From NCBI RefSeq assembly GCF_003710985.1, contig NZ_RHHT01000031.1:1-64000 (forward strand): DNA of 64,000 bases. Direction: 5' to 3'. Position 1 is the stretch's first letter. The number at the start of each line of letters is the position of its first letter. The stretch comes from Brevibacillus panacihumi. Its GTDB lineage: Bacteria; Bacillota; Bacilli; Brevibacillales; Brevibacillaceae. Both the position numbers and the translations under genes were made by a program. The notes under the pieces were generated by a model that did no database searches, had not been told where the DNA came from, and saw nothing but the letters and a program-made list of their open reading frames with translations. Shown here piece by piece: positions 43,295-52,350 of this stretch.

Positions 43295-45286
43295 TTACAT
43301 GACTCGCTTGAACATCTTTTCCAGATCATAACCGGAAAAATGAATGATGATCGGTCTGCCATGGGGGCAAGTAAAGGGACTGGTAGTCGTCCGCAATTGT
43401 TGGAGCAGGCTTTCCATCTCGGCATGCGTCAAAAAGCGGTTTGCCTTGATTGAAGCCTTGCACGACATCATAATGGCTGCCTTCTCCCGCATCAAAGCTA
43501 CGTCAGCCTGGACATGCTCTCCAGCCTCCAAAACAAACTGGATCAATTCCTCGATGACCTCAAGCTCCGCGCCTTCCGGAAACCAGTGGGGATGGGCACG
43601 TACGAGAAAAGTTCTGCTGCCAAAGGTCTCGATCTCGAGTCCAAAAGATTGCAGCAGCGGCAACCGTTTTTCCAGCCGCACCGCTTCCGCAGCCGTACAC
43701 TCCACTGTGTGGGGAAAGAGCATGAGCTGGCTGGCCACGCTTTCCTGCCGCAGCTTTTCCATGAAGTACTCATAAAAAATCCGTTCCTGCGCAGCGTGCT
43801 GGTCGATCAGGTACATTCCGGTGTCGTTCTGTGCAACGATATACGTGCCGTGAACCTGCCCGACGGGATAAAGAACGGGGACTGCCGATTCATCCGGTTC
43901 CCCCTCCGCCTCTTCGGCGGAGGCCATCGACACTTGCAGCGCAACTGGCTCCGGCATAGGCGGTTCCTGCTCCTTGACGTTTGCTACACTAGCTGCTTTT
44001 GGCGATTCATTGTACCCTGAACCCGATTCTTTGATCGCGGGTGCAGACGGCTCTTCTGCCATGGTTGTTGTGGTCATTGCTGCAGGGGCTTGCACTGCGC
44101 TCGTCGTCAGCTCTTCGAAGAATTCTCGACTCACATACGGCTGCCTTTTTGACATGTCAGAATTGCTTGGCGTGACGACATCCCGTTCTTTTGCCAGTGT
44201 GACAGCTTGAGGGGCAAACTGCAACTCAAACTGCGGCTGCTCGACTTGAGTCACGACTTTCGCCTTAGGTTGGGTCCCCATGGGACGGACAATCCCCAAA
44301 CCTTGGCGCAAGGTTTCCTTCACCGATTGTTCAATCGCGTTGCACAGTTCCTCTTCCTTGCTGAAGCGAGCCTCCAGCTTTGCCGGATGGACGTTTACAT
44401 CGACCAATGTCGGGTCCATCTCAATTTGCATGGCGACGATTGGATAGCGTCCGATCGGCAATAAGGTGTGATAACCGCGCAAAATCGCATGGTTCAATGA
44501 CAGACTGCGCACATAGCGCCCATTGACGAGGGTCGACAGATACGAACGATTCGCTCGCGTCACCTCGGTTTTGGAGATGAAGCCGCTCCAACGAAAATCC
44601 AGCGTCTCCCCCGAGATGGGGAGCAGCAGCTTGGCGATTTGCACTCCGTAGATCGCTGCCATCACATGCAGCAGCTTTCCATCGCCCGAGGTTTGCAGCA
44701 GAGTCTTTTGATTATGCGTAAAGGTAAACGCGATAGAGGGATGCGTCAAGGCAAGCCTGTTGACAAAATCCGAGATGTGACTAACCTCTGTCGCGATTGA
44801 TTTCATGTATTTCAGGCGGGCTGGCGTATTGTAAAACAGGCTGCGTACACATACTTCTGTCCCTTTGACCGTGGCGACATCCTTCTCCTCCACAATCTGT
44901 CCGCCTTCGATCCGAAGCAAGGTTCCCACCTGACTGCTGGAAGGGCTGCTGGTCAGTTCGACGCGCGAGACAGCGGCGATACTGGGCATCGCCTCACCGC
45001 GAAAGCCAAGCGTACGAATCCGGAACAAATCCCGCGTAGAGCCAATTTTGCTGGTCGCATGTCTCTCAAATGCGAGTCGGCAGTCCTCTCTGTCCATCCC
45101 TTGCCCGTCGTCCACAATGCGGATCAGCTCCAGACCGCCTTCCTCCACATGGACTTCGATATGGCGCGCCCCCGCATCGATCGCATTTTCCACCAGCTCT
45201 TTTACGACTGAAGCCGGCCGTTCTACGACTTCACCCGCTGCGATCATATTAGCCAAATGCTCATCCAATAGCTTGATTACACCCAT
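43295..45286 (-). CDS. mutL: DNA mismatch repair protein MutL
   Basis: A 663-residue GHKL ATPase and endonuclease. ATPase motifs: ELVENAIDAGA, DDGQGMDRED and TLGFRGEAMPSI. The C-terminal endonuclease motif DQHAAQERIFYE (about residue 495) and the late ACKASIKAN and CPHGRP metal-site segments mark the nicking, non-E. coli type. The middle (about 330-450) is a Pro/Glu-rich linker with low conservation. 31 bases after mutS. Confidence 0.96.
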   Translation of the reverse strand: MGVIKLLDEHLANMIAAGEVVERPASVVKELVENAIDAGARHIEVHVEEGGLELIRIVDDGQGMDREDCRLAFERHATSKIGSTRDLFRIRTLGFRGEAMPSIAAVSRVELTSSPSSSQVGTLLRIEGGQIVEEKDVATVKGTEVCVRSLFYNTPARLKYMKSIATEVSHISDFVNRLALTHPSIAFTFTHNQKTLLQTSGDGKLLHVMAAIYGVQIAKLLLPISGETLDFRWSGFISKTEVTRANRSYLSTLVNGRYVRSLSLNHAILRGYHTLLPIGRYPIVAMQIEMDPTLVDVNVHPAKLEARFSKEEELCNAIEQSVKETLRQGLGIVRPMGTQPKAKVVTQVEQPQFELQFAPQAVTLAKERDVVTPSNSDMSKRQPYVSREFFEELTTSAVQAPAAMTTTTMAEEPSAPAIKESGSGYNESPKAASVANVKEQEPPMPEPVALQVSMASAEEAEGEPDESAVPVLYPVGQVHGTYIVAQNDTGMYLIDQHAAQERIFYEYFMEKLRQESVASQLMLFPHTVECTAAEAVRLEKRLPLLQSFGLEIETFGSRTFLVRAHPHWFPEGAELEVIEELIQFVLEAGEHVQADVALMREKAAIMMSCKASIKANRFLTHAEMESLLQQLRTTTSPFTCPHGRPIIIHFSGYDLEKMFKRVM

Positions 45287-45316
45287 GCCGCTCCTCCTTT
45301 CTCGCTCCGGCCTGAC

Positions 45317-47893
45317 TTATTTCAGACGTTTTTTCCACTCAAACAGCTTTAGCATTGCATCCATCGGAGTCGTTTGGTTCAAGTCCAATTCACGCAGCTC
45401 TGCCATGATTTCCTGTTCTTCCGGCGGCAGTGCTGGTGCTGGAGGAGCTTCTTCGCGCACTGCTGCGACAGGTGCGCTCCACATGGACTCAAACGACATT
45501 TGCACGTCGGACGCAGATGTTGCAGCACCTGCCTCCAGTCCTTCCAGAATCTTGCGGGCGCGATCAATCACCCATTCCGGCATCTTGGCTAGTTCGGCTA
45601 CGTGAATTCCGTAGCTTTTATCGGCCCTTCCCTCTTCGATCCGGTGCAAAAACAACAGCTTTCCTTCCCGCTCTTCACATCGAGCGTTTACATTGACAAC
45701 ACCTTTCAGGATGTCAGCCAATCCGGTCAGCTCATGATAATGCGTAGAAAAAAGCGTCTTGGCACCAATTTTTTCACAAATGTACTCGATTACTGCCTGG
45801 GCCAGAGCCATCCCGTCATAGGTCGAGGTTCCCCGTCCGATCTCATCGAGCAGGATCAAGCTTTGTGCAGTTGCTTTTTGCAGCGCGTGCTTTGTCTCCA
45901 GCATCTCCACCATAAAGGTGCTATGTCCCCCTGCGAGATCATCTGCCGCACCAATCCGGGTAAAAATCTGATCGACCAGTGTCAAGGTTGCCGACTTGGC
46001 AGGAACGAAGCAGCCAATTTGCGCCATCACGGTAATCAACGCGATCTGGCGCATATACGTGCTCTTCCCTGCCATATTCGGACCTGTGATCAAAAGGACT
46101 TGGCGTTTGTGCGGATCCATCTGCACGTCATTGGCAACGTATTTCTCCTGATCCAAGACGGCTTCCACCACCGGATGACGGCCATCTTCAATGGCGTACT
46201 CCCCATTTTCGGAAAACTGCGGGCGCACATACCCGCGCTCATCGCTGACGGTCGCGAAGGCCTGCAGAACATCCACTGCTGCGATTCGCTCTGCCAATTC
46301 CTGTATCCGGGGGATCTGTTTGGCCATCTCATTGCGAACAGCCGAGAAAAGCTGGTACTCCAGCTCGATCATTTTGTCTTCTGCTTCGAGAATCAGGGCT
46401 TCCTGCTCTTTTAGTTCAGGCGTGATATACCGCTCTGCATTGGTCAGGGTCTGCTTTCGCTCATAGCGTCCCGGCGGCACATGGGGGATGTTGGCTTTTG
46501 ACACCTCGATATAATAGCCAAACACTTTGTTATAACCGACTTTCAAGGAACGAATCCCAGTTGCTTCGCGTTCGCGCTGCTCCAGCTGGGCGATCCAGGT
46601 TTTCCCTTCCCTGCTTGCGGTGTGCAGCTTGTCCAGATAAGCATCATACCCCGTGCGGATGATGCCCCCTTCCCGCACGGATAGCGGCGGATCATCCACC
46701 AAAGCCTTGCGCAAAACGGCGACGAGATCCTCGCACTCATCCATCTCGGCAGCCATTTGGCGCAACACAGCCGCATCTGTTTGCAGCAACAGCTGCTTAA
46801 GCTGAGGGACTGCTTCCAGGGAGAGGCGCAGCTGCACCAGATCGCGCGCATTGGCGTTCCCGTACGAGATCCTGCCTGCCAAACGCTCCAGGTCGTAGAC
46901 GCGATCCAGGCACGTACGCAAATCCGAACGCAGAAGCAGATCGCCTTTTAGAGCTTCGACGGCCTCCAGACGGGCCGTCAGCTCTTGGATATTGCGCAGG
47001 GGGCGCTCGATCCAGCGGCGCAGCAGACGTCCGCCCATCGCTGTCTCTGTTCGATCCAACAGCCATAGCAGGGAGCCTTTTTTCGTCTTGTCGCGAATGG
47101 TTTCGGTCAGCTCCAGGTTGCGCCGCGAAAAGCCGTCCATCTGCAGGTACTGTCTCGCATCGTAACGCTTGATAAGACGCATATGAGCGAGGCTTCGTTT
47201 CTGTGTGGTTCCTATGTAGTACAAAAGGGCATTGACAGCGGTACGCATCGCCAGGTCGAGTTCCTTCGCCTGTTCCTGATACTGCGTATCGACAGCAAAA
47301 GGATCAAGCTGGCTGTTCTCGATCATCGCAGTGGGAATCGTCGTTTTCGGGTATTCCGCAAGCCCGTAGAAAACAAGCTCTTTGGGGCGGAACTGCAATG
47401 CTTCATCCAGCACCAACTGTCCGGTGCCCGACAAGGAAGTGACGTACATCTCCCCTGTACTCATGTCGCAGGTGGCTACACCGCTTCTCCCTTCGACCTC
47501 CGCGATGGCGGCCATATAGTTATTCTCTTTGTCTGTCAGCCATTTGCCTTCCATCATCGTCCCCGGTGTGATGACCCGGGTCACCTCGCGACGGACGACA
47601 CCCTTCGCTTCTTTCGGGTCCTCGACCTGCTCACAGACAGCCACCTTGTACCCCTTTTTCAGCAGCTCGGCGATATAGCCGTCTGCTGCATGATGGGGAA
47701 CACCGCACATAGGGATTCGTTCCGCCCCGCCTCCCTCCCGTCCGGTCAGAGTAATCTCCAGTTCACGAGAAGCCAGCAAAGCATCCTCAAAAAAGAGTTC
47801 GTAAAAATCTCCCAATCGGAAAAATAAGAAAGTATCCGGATAATCTTTCTTGATCGCCAGATACTGTTGAATCATGGGGGTATATTCAGCCAT
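45317..47893 (-). CDS. mutS: DNA mismatch repair protein MutS
   Basis: An 858-residue mismatch-binding ATPase. The clamp Phe-x-Glu is in FFRLGDFYELFFEDA near residue 30; Walker A TGPNMAGKSTYMRQ near 605; Walker B and D-loop LLDEIGRGTSTYDGMALA; the C-terminal helix-turn-helix reads KSYGIHVAELAKMPE. The C-terminal tail is followed directly by mutL. Same order as in B. subtilis (cotE-mutS-mutL), but an amidoligase gene is inserted before it here. Confidence 0.97.
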   Translation of the reverse strand: MAEYTPMIQQYLAIKKDYPDTFLFFRLGDFYELFFEDALLASRELEITLTGREGGGAERIPMCGVPHHAADGYIAELLKKGYKVAVCEQVEDPKEAKGVVRREVTRVITPGTMMEGKWLTDKENNYMAAIAEVEGRSGVATCDMSTGEMYVTSLSGTGQLVLDEALQFRPKELVFYGLAEYPKTTIPTAMIENSQLDPFAVDTQYQEQAKELDLAMRTAVNALLYYIGTTQKRSLAHMRLIKRYDARQYLQMDGFSRRNLELTETIRDKTKKGSLLWLLDRTETAMGGRLLRRWIERPLRNIQELTARLEAVEALKGDLLLRSDLRTCLDRVYDLERLAGRISYGNANARDLVQLRLSLEAVPQLKQLLLQTDAAVLRQMAAEMDECEDLVAVLRKALVDDPPLSVREGGIIRTGYDAYLDKLHTASREGKTWIAQLEQREREATGIRSLKVGYNKVFGYYIEVSKANIPHVPPGRYERKQTLTNAERYITPELKEQEALILEAEDKMIELEYQLFSAVRNEMAKQIPRIQELAERIAAVDVLQAFATVSDERGYVRPQFSENGEYAIEDGRHPVVEAVLDQEKYVANDVQMDPHKRQVLLITGPNMAGKSTYMRQIALITVMAQIGCFVPAKSATLTLVDQIFTRIGAADDLAGGHSTFMVEMLETKHALQKATAQSLILLDEIGRGTSTYDGMALAQAVIEYICEKIGAKTLFSTHYHELTGLADILKGVVNVNARCEEREGKLLFLHRIEEGRADKSYGIHVAELAKMPEWVIDRARKILEGLEAGAATSASDVQMSFESMWSAPVAAVREEAPPAPALPPEEQEIMAELRELDLNQTTPMDAMLKLFEWKKRLK

Positions 47894-47972
47894 TGGTTTC
47901 TTCTCCTACATGAAAATCTCGTTTGTTATTATACCATGATTCAGAGGGAAAGTTGAAAGATTCCCGCACACC

Positions 47973-49253
47973 CTAGACCAGTTTCCACGCGATGCGCAAA
48001 TCTTGATCAGCAGCCCAGGTCTCCCCTGAGAGCAGGTGCGTAAAGTACCGATCCAAATGAACCTGGGAGGGGCGATAACCGGGTAATGCGCGAAGCTCTC
48101 TCCATATCTGTCCGACATAGGAGGTTAGGGTTTCTTTTTCTCCGCGATAGTAGGCTCTGATGAGCTGAGGCTGTACGTGTGGGGCCGCACGCAACCGATC
48201 ATGATGGGTCGCAATCAGACGCGACAGATGAAGAATTCCGCGTGTCAGGACGGGATGGACCAGCCAGCTTGGCAAAGTCCGGTATTCAAAACCGTACGCT
48301 TTCTCTCTCACATCTCCCAGAAATCCGTAGCGTTCTCTGCGCCGAAGACATCCGCCGTCTTCTATCAAAACAAGCGGCAGAGCCAGATAGGCATCCAATT
48401 TTCTGCGGAGTGCAAAGGTAGGAGTAAGTCCGCTAAAGTGGATATGTCCCCCTATCGGGTAGCCTTCAAATGGCATACCTCCCGCAAGCCATTGGATGCT
48501 GCGTTCTGTTATTTTTTGGTGAGCCAGTCTCAGCGCCTTCTCGATAGCCTCGAACAACAGGTCAGGATGAACTTGAGGCTCGGGACGAAGCTCCGCGACC
48601 GGATGCTGATGCATAGCCAGCTCTTCCCGGTAGCGAGTGGTATCACAGCCTACGATACCTGCTATCTTCAGATAATCAGATGCCAGGGCCATCCCCCCGT
48701 CTTCTCGTCTCAATGCAAATTCCGGGTCAGCTCCCAGCAACAGCAGCTCCTGGTTGTGCATGGCTTGCCTTTTTTGCCACGATTCTCGGGCGCGCCGCAA
48801 AAAAACATCCGCTGATTCCGCTGGCCAGTCAGGAGTAATGCTTGCCACCTTGGCACGATGAGCGGATGCAGCGTAAATGAGCACCTGTCCCGCATCGATC
48901 CCTGCGGCATACAAGCTGCGCGTTGCCAGGTTTTTGACCAGGTTCACTTCCGGGTCCTGAGTGGGCCAGGGAATCGGCTCAGAGTCAGTCTGTTCCCAAG
49001 TCTCTCGGAGCCATTGCGGCTGCTCGGCTCGGCGAGTCACTTCCAAAATGTGATCCTGATACAAGCTGACGAGGTAAGCACGCCACCCGGGAAGGGGTTT
49101 TTTCCTTGCCGTTATCGGAAGGCCGCTCAAGTGCAGAAGCCATCTGCCCGCTTGCGGACGCCGTAAGAAACTCACTGCTTCCTTGACATTAGCCGTCATG
49201 AGCTGAGCCCTGTTCACCACGGATAGCCGATTATCGCTGGCCGATACACGCAT
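47973..49253 (-). CDS. Putative amidoligase (COOH-NH2 ligase type 2)
   Basis: An ATP-grasp-related protein of about 426 residues resembling the phiEco32-type COOH-NH2 ligases. Family-like segments: LLLGADPEFALRREDG, ELRPEPQVHPDLL, YPIGGHIHFSG and GFEYRTLPSWL. Such enzymes join a carboxylate to an amine, for example in peptide or cell-wall modification; the substrate here is unknown. The frame continues upstream to 49325 with weak sites; ATG 49253 (GAGGG eight bases upstream) is my choice. It lies between cotE and mutS, so a spore-coat role is possible but unproved. Confidence 0.7.
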   Translation of the reverse strand: MRVSASDNRLSVVNRAQLMTANVKEAVSFLRRPQAGRWLLHLSGLPITARKKPLPGWRAYLVSLYQDHILEVTRRAEQPQWLRETWEQTDSEPIPWPTQDPEVNLVKNLATRSLYAAGIDAGQVLIYAASAHRAKVASITPDWPAESADVFLRRARESWQKRQAMHNQELLLLGADPEFALRREDGGMALASDYLKIAGIVGCDTTRYREELAMHQHPVAELRPEPQVHPDLLFEAIEKALRLAHQKITERSIQWLAGGMPFEGYPIGGHIHFSGLTPTFALRRKLDAYLALPLVLIEDGGCLRRRERYGFLGDVREKAYGFEYRTLPSWLVHPVLTRGILHLSRLIATHHDRLRAAPHVQPQLIRAYYRGEKETLTSYVGQIWRELRALPGYRPSQVHLDRYFTHLLSGETWAADQDLRIAWKLV

Positions 49254-49368
49254 GGTCATTGCCCTCACGCTCCATTCGTTGATTCTATAGCCTATGTTGG
49301 CGCCCAGAAAAAGTGAGGCCGTCATGCGCCTCAGAATAGCGACCAGAGCAAGAATACGTGCATAAATG

Positions 49369-49399
49369 AAAAAAAAGAGGAGATATGCCTCTCCTCTTT
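49369..49399 (-). terminator. Terminator of cotE
   Basis: AAAGAGGAGA (49374-49383) pairs with TCTCCTCTTT (49390-49399), a long T run on the minus side. The cotE stop codon overlaps the stem. Confidence 0.85.
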
Positions 49400-49958
49400 A
49401 GTCCAGCTCGTCGAGCAGTGTTGACGAATCAAAGTCGTCGAATTCGTCGCTGTTCTCTTCAAAGTCGCCCAAGAGATGGAAGTCCTTGTCGTCGCAATTG
49501 TTGCAGACAACAACGCAGACTTTTGTTTCTCCAATTACTTCTACAGCAAATTCACTTTCTACTCGGACTGTGATCGTACCGCCGCCACTCAACTCAGCTT
49601 TGACGCACTTGGGCTGCTCAATTGCGCGAGCTACGATTTCCAGATCCCCTCTGCAGTTCTTGTCGAAGAACGTAAGCGGAACGAGTACGGAGAACTTGAC
49701 AGTTTCCCGCTTGACTTCAGTCTGCGTGTTATTTGCAAACGAGAACCACAGGTTGACGTCATACGTTCCAGATACTTCAACCGCGTCTCCGACTTTCTCT
49801 GCCTGGAAATTGGTGTTGATAATCCAGCAACCCAGGATCGTCGAAGGAGTTTGCGACGGAATAATAGTGTGGGTAGTCGAAGAAAATTTATGGCCTTTGC
49901 CGCAAACAGCTTTCGCGATCAGTTCTCGGCACTGTAGATCTTTGTCTGAACCCGACAT
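49398..49958 (-). CDS. cotE: Outer spore coat morphogenetic protein CotE
   Basis: A 186-residue mother-cell protein on which the outer spore coat assembles. The body (KGHKFSSTTHTIIP, SGTYDVNLWFSFANNTQTEV) and the Cys-rich CVVVCNNCDDKDF match the family; the end is an acidic tail (ENSDEFDDFDSS). ATG 49958 was chosen since GGAGGAGG precedes it; the frame to 50036 has no site. Probably expressed in the mother cell under sigma-E, as in Bacillus. Confidence 0.94.
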   Translation of the reverse strand: MSGSDKDLQCRELIAKAVCGKGHKFSSTTHTIIPSQTPSTILGCWIINTNFQAEKVGDAVEVSGTYDVNLWFSFANNTQTEVKRETVKFSVLVPLTFFDKNCRGDLEIVARAIEQPKCVKAELSGGGTITVRVESEFAVEVIGETKVCVVVCNNCDDKDFHLLGDFEENSDEFDDFDSSTLLDELD

Positions 49959-50092
49959 TTCGTTACCTCCTCCATACAACGTTTCTGTACATTTGTATGC
50001 AGGGCATTCGACTAGGGTGCAAACACCCAGCTTCATTTTGCGTAAGAAGTTGTTCGGGTACTGACGTGATTACAGCCGCCTATTCTTCTATT

Positions 50093-50536
50093 CTAGGAGC
50101 AGCAGTGGTCGCCATGCTTCTTTTCAGGACCGCCGCCTGTCTCGCCTGTCAATGGGTTGCCGCCTGTATCCAGGATAATGCGCTCGGATACAGTGTTCGT
50201 GATGACGTTGGTTACCATCTGCAGCAAGTCATTCACATCTACTTGAGATTGTTTAAATTCGTTTACAAGCGGAATCGAATCCAGTTCTTCCTGCAGCTCA
50301 TTGAATTCCGCTTCCAGCTTTTTGACCAGATCTGGTTTGTTGATGGACTCAAACATGACCATTTGTTTTTGTTTTTGCTTCAACTGATCGATGAGCTCCT
50401 GAACACGGTCATGGTGCTTGATCTGCAGTTCTGCCCGCTTGAAGAAATCAACCTCATTGGTCCGAGAAATCATCGTAGCGAGTTCGCGTGCTTTATCCAG
50501 AATTTCTTTTTGTGTGTACATATTTGTCTGCTCCAT
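50093..50536 (-). CDS. ricA: RicA (YmcA), RNA-processing and sporulation factor
   Basis: A 147-residue helical protein of the RicA/YmcA family. With RicF and RicT it helps RNase Y mature mRNAs, and it is needed for competence, biofilm formation and Spo0A activation in B. subtilis. Segments TNEVDFFKRAELQIKHHD and VNEFKQSQVDVNDLLQMV are conserved. The end is HCCS, a two-cysteine tail where B. subtilis has CSL, fitting the shared iron-sulfur site. It starts four bases after miaB. Confidence 0.92.
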   Translation of the reverse strand: MEQTNMYTQKEILDKARELATMISRTNEVDFFKRAELQIKHHDRVQELIDQLKQKQKQMVMFESINKPDLVKKLEAEFNELQEELDSIPLVNEFKQSQVDVNDLLQMVTNVITNTVSERIILDTGGNPLTGETGGGPEKKHGDHCCS

Positions 50537-50540
50537 TTGC

Positions 50541-52052
50541 TTACACCTCTATTTTTGTCGCGATTTCTCCGTGAAGTGTCCACGTTTTCGCATCTGTAAT
50601 GTGTACATCGACATACTGCCCGATCAGGGAAGAATCTCCTTTAAAGTGAACCAGCTTGTTTGTCCGCGTACGTCCAGCCAGCACTTCTTCGTTGGTCCGA
50701 GACACGCCTTCGACGAGAACCTCGAGTTTCTTGCCTTCCAGCTTTTTGTTTTGCTCAAGTCCGATTCGTGCCAGCACTTCATTGAGACGGTGGAGGCGCG
50801 CTTTCTTGACTTCCATCGGGACATTGTCTTCCATGACCGCAGCTGGAGTTCCCTCGCGTGGAGAATAGATGAAGGTGTACGCGAAATCATACCGCACTTC
50901 TTCCACCAGCGAGATCGTTTCCTCGAATTGTTCATCCGTCTCTCCAGGGAAACCTACGATGATGTCAGAGGACAAGGAGACGTTCGGAATCGCCGCTTTA
51001 ATTTTACGCACCAGCTCCAGATAGTGTTCACGGGTATATTTGCGCGCCATCCGCTTCAATACCTCGCTGGAACCGGACTGAACAGGCAAGTGGATCTGCT
51101 CCACCAGATTGCCTCCATGGCTCAGCACCTCGATCAAATGATCGTCAAAATCACGGGGATGGCTAGTCGTAAAACGCACACGCGGAATGTCGATTTTGCG
51201 AACCTCGTCCAACAAGTCGCCAAAACCGTACTTGATGTCCTCGAAGTCTTTGCCATACGCGTTGACATTTTGCCCCAGCAGCATGATTTCTTTGAAGCCT
51301 TGCCGCGCCAGATCGCGAACCTCCGCGATCACATCCTCAGGACGCCGACTGCGCTCCTTGCCGCGGGTATAAGGAACGATGCAATAGGTGCAGAATTTGT
51401 CACAGCCGTACATAATATTGACCCACGCCTTGGTGTTGCCTTCGCGCAGCTTCGGCATATTCTCGACGATATCGCCTTCCTTGGACCAAACCTCGATCAC
51501 CATTTCCTTGCTGAACATGGCGTCGCGCAGCAGCTCGGGCAAACGGTGAATGTTGTGGGTACCAAAAATCAGATCGACTTGCTGGTAGCTTTTCAAGATC
51601 TTGTTGACGACTTTTTCTTCCTGTGACATGCAGCCGCAGACACCTAAAATCAGATTGGGGTTGTTGTGCTTCAGCCGCTTCATGTGCCCCAGCTCGCCAA
51701 ACACCTTGTCCTCCGCATTTTCCCGGATCGCACAGGTATTGAACAGAATGACGTCAGCCTCTTCGATTTCTTCCGACGGTGTATAGCCCATCTGCTCCAA
51801 AATGCCGGAAATCGTCTCGGAGTCATGCTCGTTCATCTGACAGCCATAGGTGCGCACATGATAACGCTTCCCTTTTCCGATTTCCCGCATCTCATCAGAA
51901 ATCGTGAAGTCGTAGTGAACCTTGATTTCTTCTTTCCCGCGCTGCTTGGCATCCTTCAGGGAAGGAGCTTGAAAATACTTGGCGAAATCAGCCGCCGTTT
52001 TAGGTGACTTGCCGGATTTTAAGTCCACAGTCGCCTCTTTCGTCTCTTTCAT
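50541..52052 (-). CDS. miaB: tRNA methylthiotransferase MiaB
   Basis: A 503-residue radical SAM enzyme adding a methylthio group to i6A37 of tRNA made by MiaA. N-terminal cluster cysteines are in [20 protein letters not shown] and GVCGCMSQ; the radical SAM motif is [15 protein letters not shown]; a TRAM domain closes the protein (about 435-500). About 65 extra residues precede the first domain, as in Bacillus. GAGGTGA precedes ATG 52052. First gene of miaB-ricA. Confidence 0.95.
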   Translation of the reverse strand: MKETKEATVDLKSGKSPKTAADFAKYFQAPSLKDAKQRGKEEIKVHYDFTISDEMREIGKGKRYHVRTYGCQMNEHDSETISGILEQMGYTPSEEIEEADVILFNTCAIRENAEDKVFGELGHMKRLKHNNPNLILGVCGCMSQEEKVVNKILKSYQQVDLIFGTHNIHRLPELLRDAMFSKEMVIEVWSKEGDIVENMPKLREGNTKAWVNIMYGCDKFCTYCIVPYTRGKERSRRPEDVIAEVRDLARQGFKEIMLLGQNVNAYGKDFEDIKYGFGDLLDEVRKIDIPRVRFTTSHPRDFDDHLIEVLSHGGNLVEQIHLPVQSGSSEVLKRMARKYTREHYLELVRKIKAAIPNVSLSSDIIVGFPGETDEQFEETISLVEEVRYDFAYTFIYSPREGTPAAVMEDNVPMEVKKARLHRLNEVLARIGLEQNKKLEGKKLEVLVEGVSRTNEEVLAGRTRTNKLVHFKGDSSLIGQYVDVHITDAKTWTLHGEIATKIEV

Positions 52053-52350
52053 GATGTATCACCTCAACTGAAATTGTTATCAGACATGTGCCAATACAGA
52101 ATTATATCACTTTAGACGATTCATCGCGAATCAGAATTAGGCAAAATATGTACAAATGCTCAGGAGGCCACTGAAGAAGCCGAGCTACCTCGGATCCGCA
52201 GAACTTGAAAGCCTCCGCCTTCTTTCTCTACTTCCATTCCCTCGTCCTCTGTGATATTTTTTAAATATTCCCACAAATGGAAATCTGTTGCAGAGTCTCA
52301 CATTGCTTCTTGCATGGATGCCTGTGCCAACTTTTCTTTCGTAGGAGGGT
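52053..52350. other. Intergenic region between miaB and the sigma-54 activator
   Basis: Holds both divergent start regions. A minus-strand frame from 52297 to 52160 is open for 45 codons and protein-like (FHLWEYLKNITEDEG), but an in-frame TGA (52298-52300) separates it from ATG 52315. It may be a decayed small gene; see findings. Confidence 0.35.
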
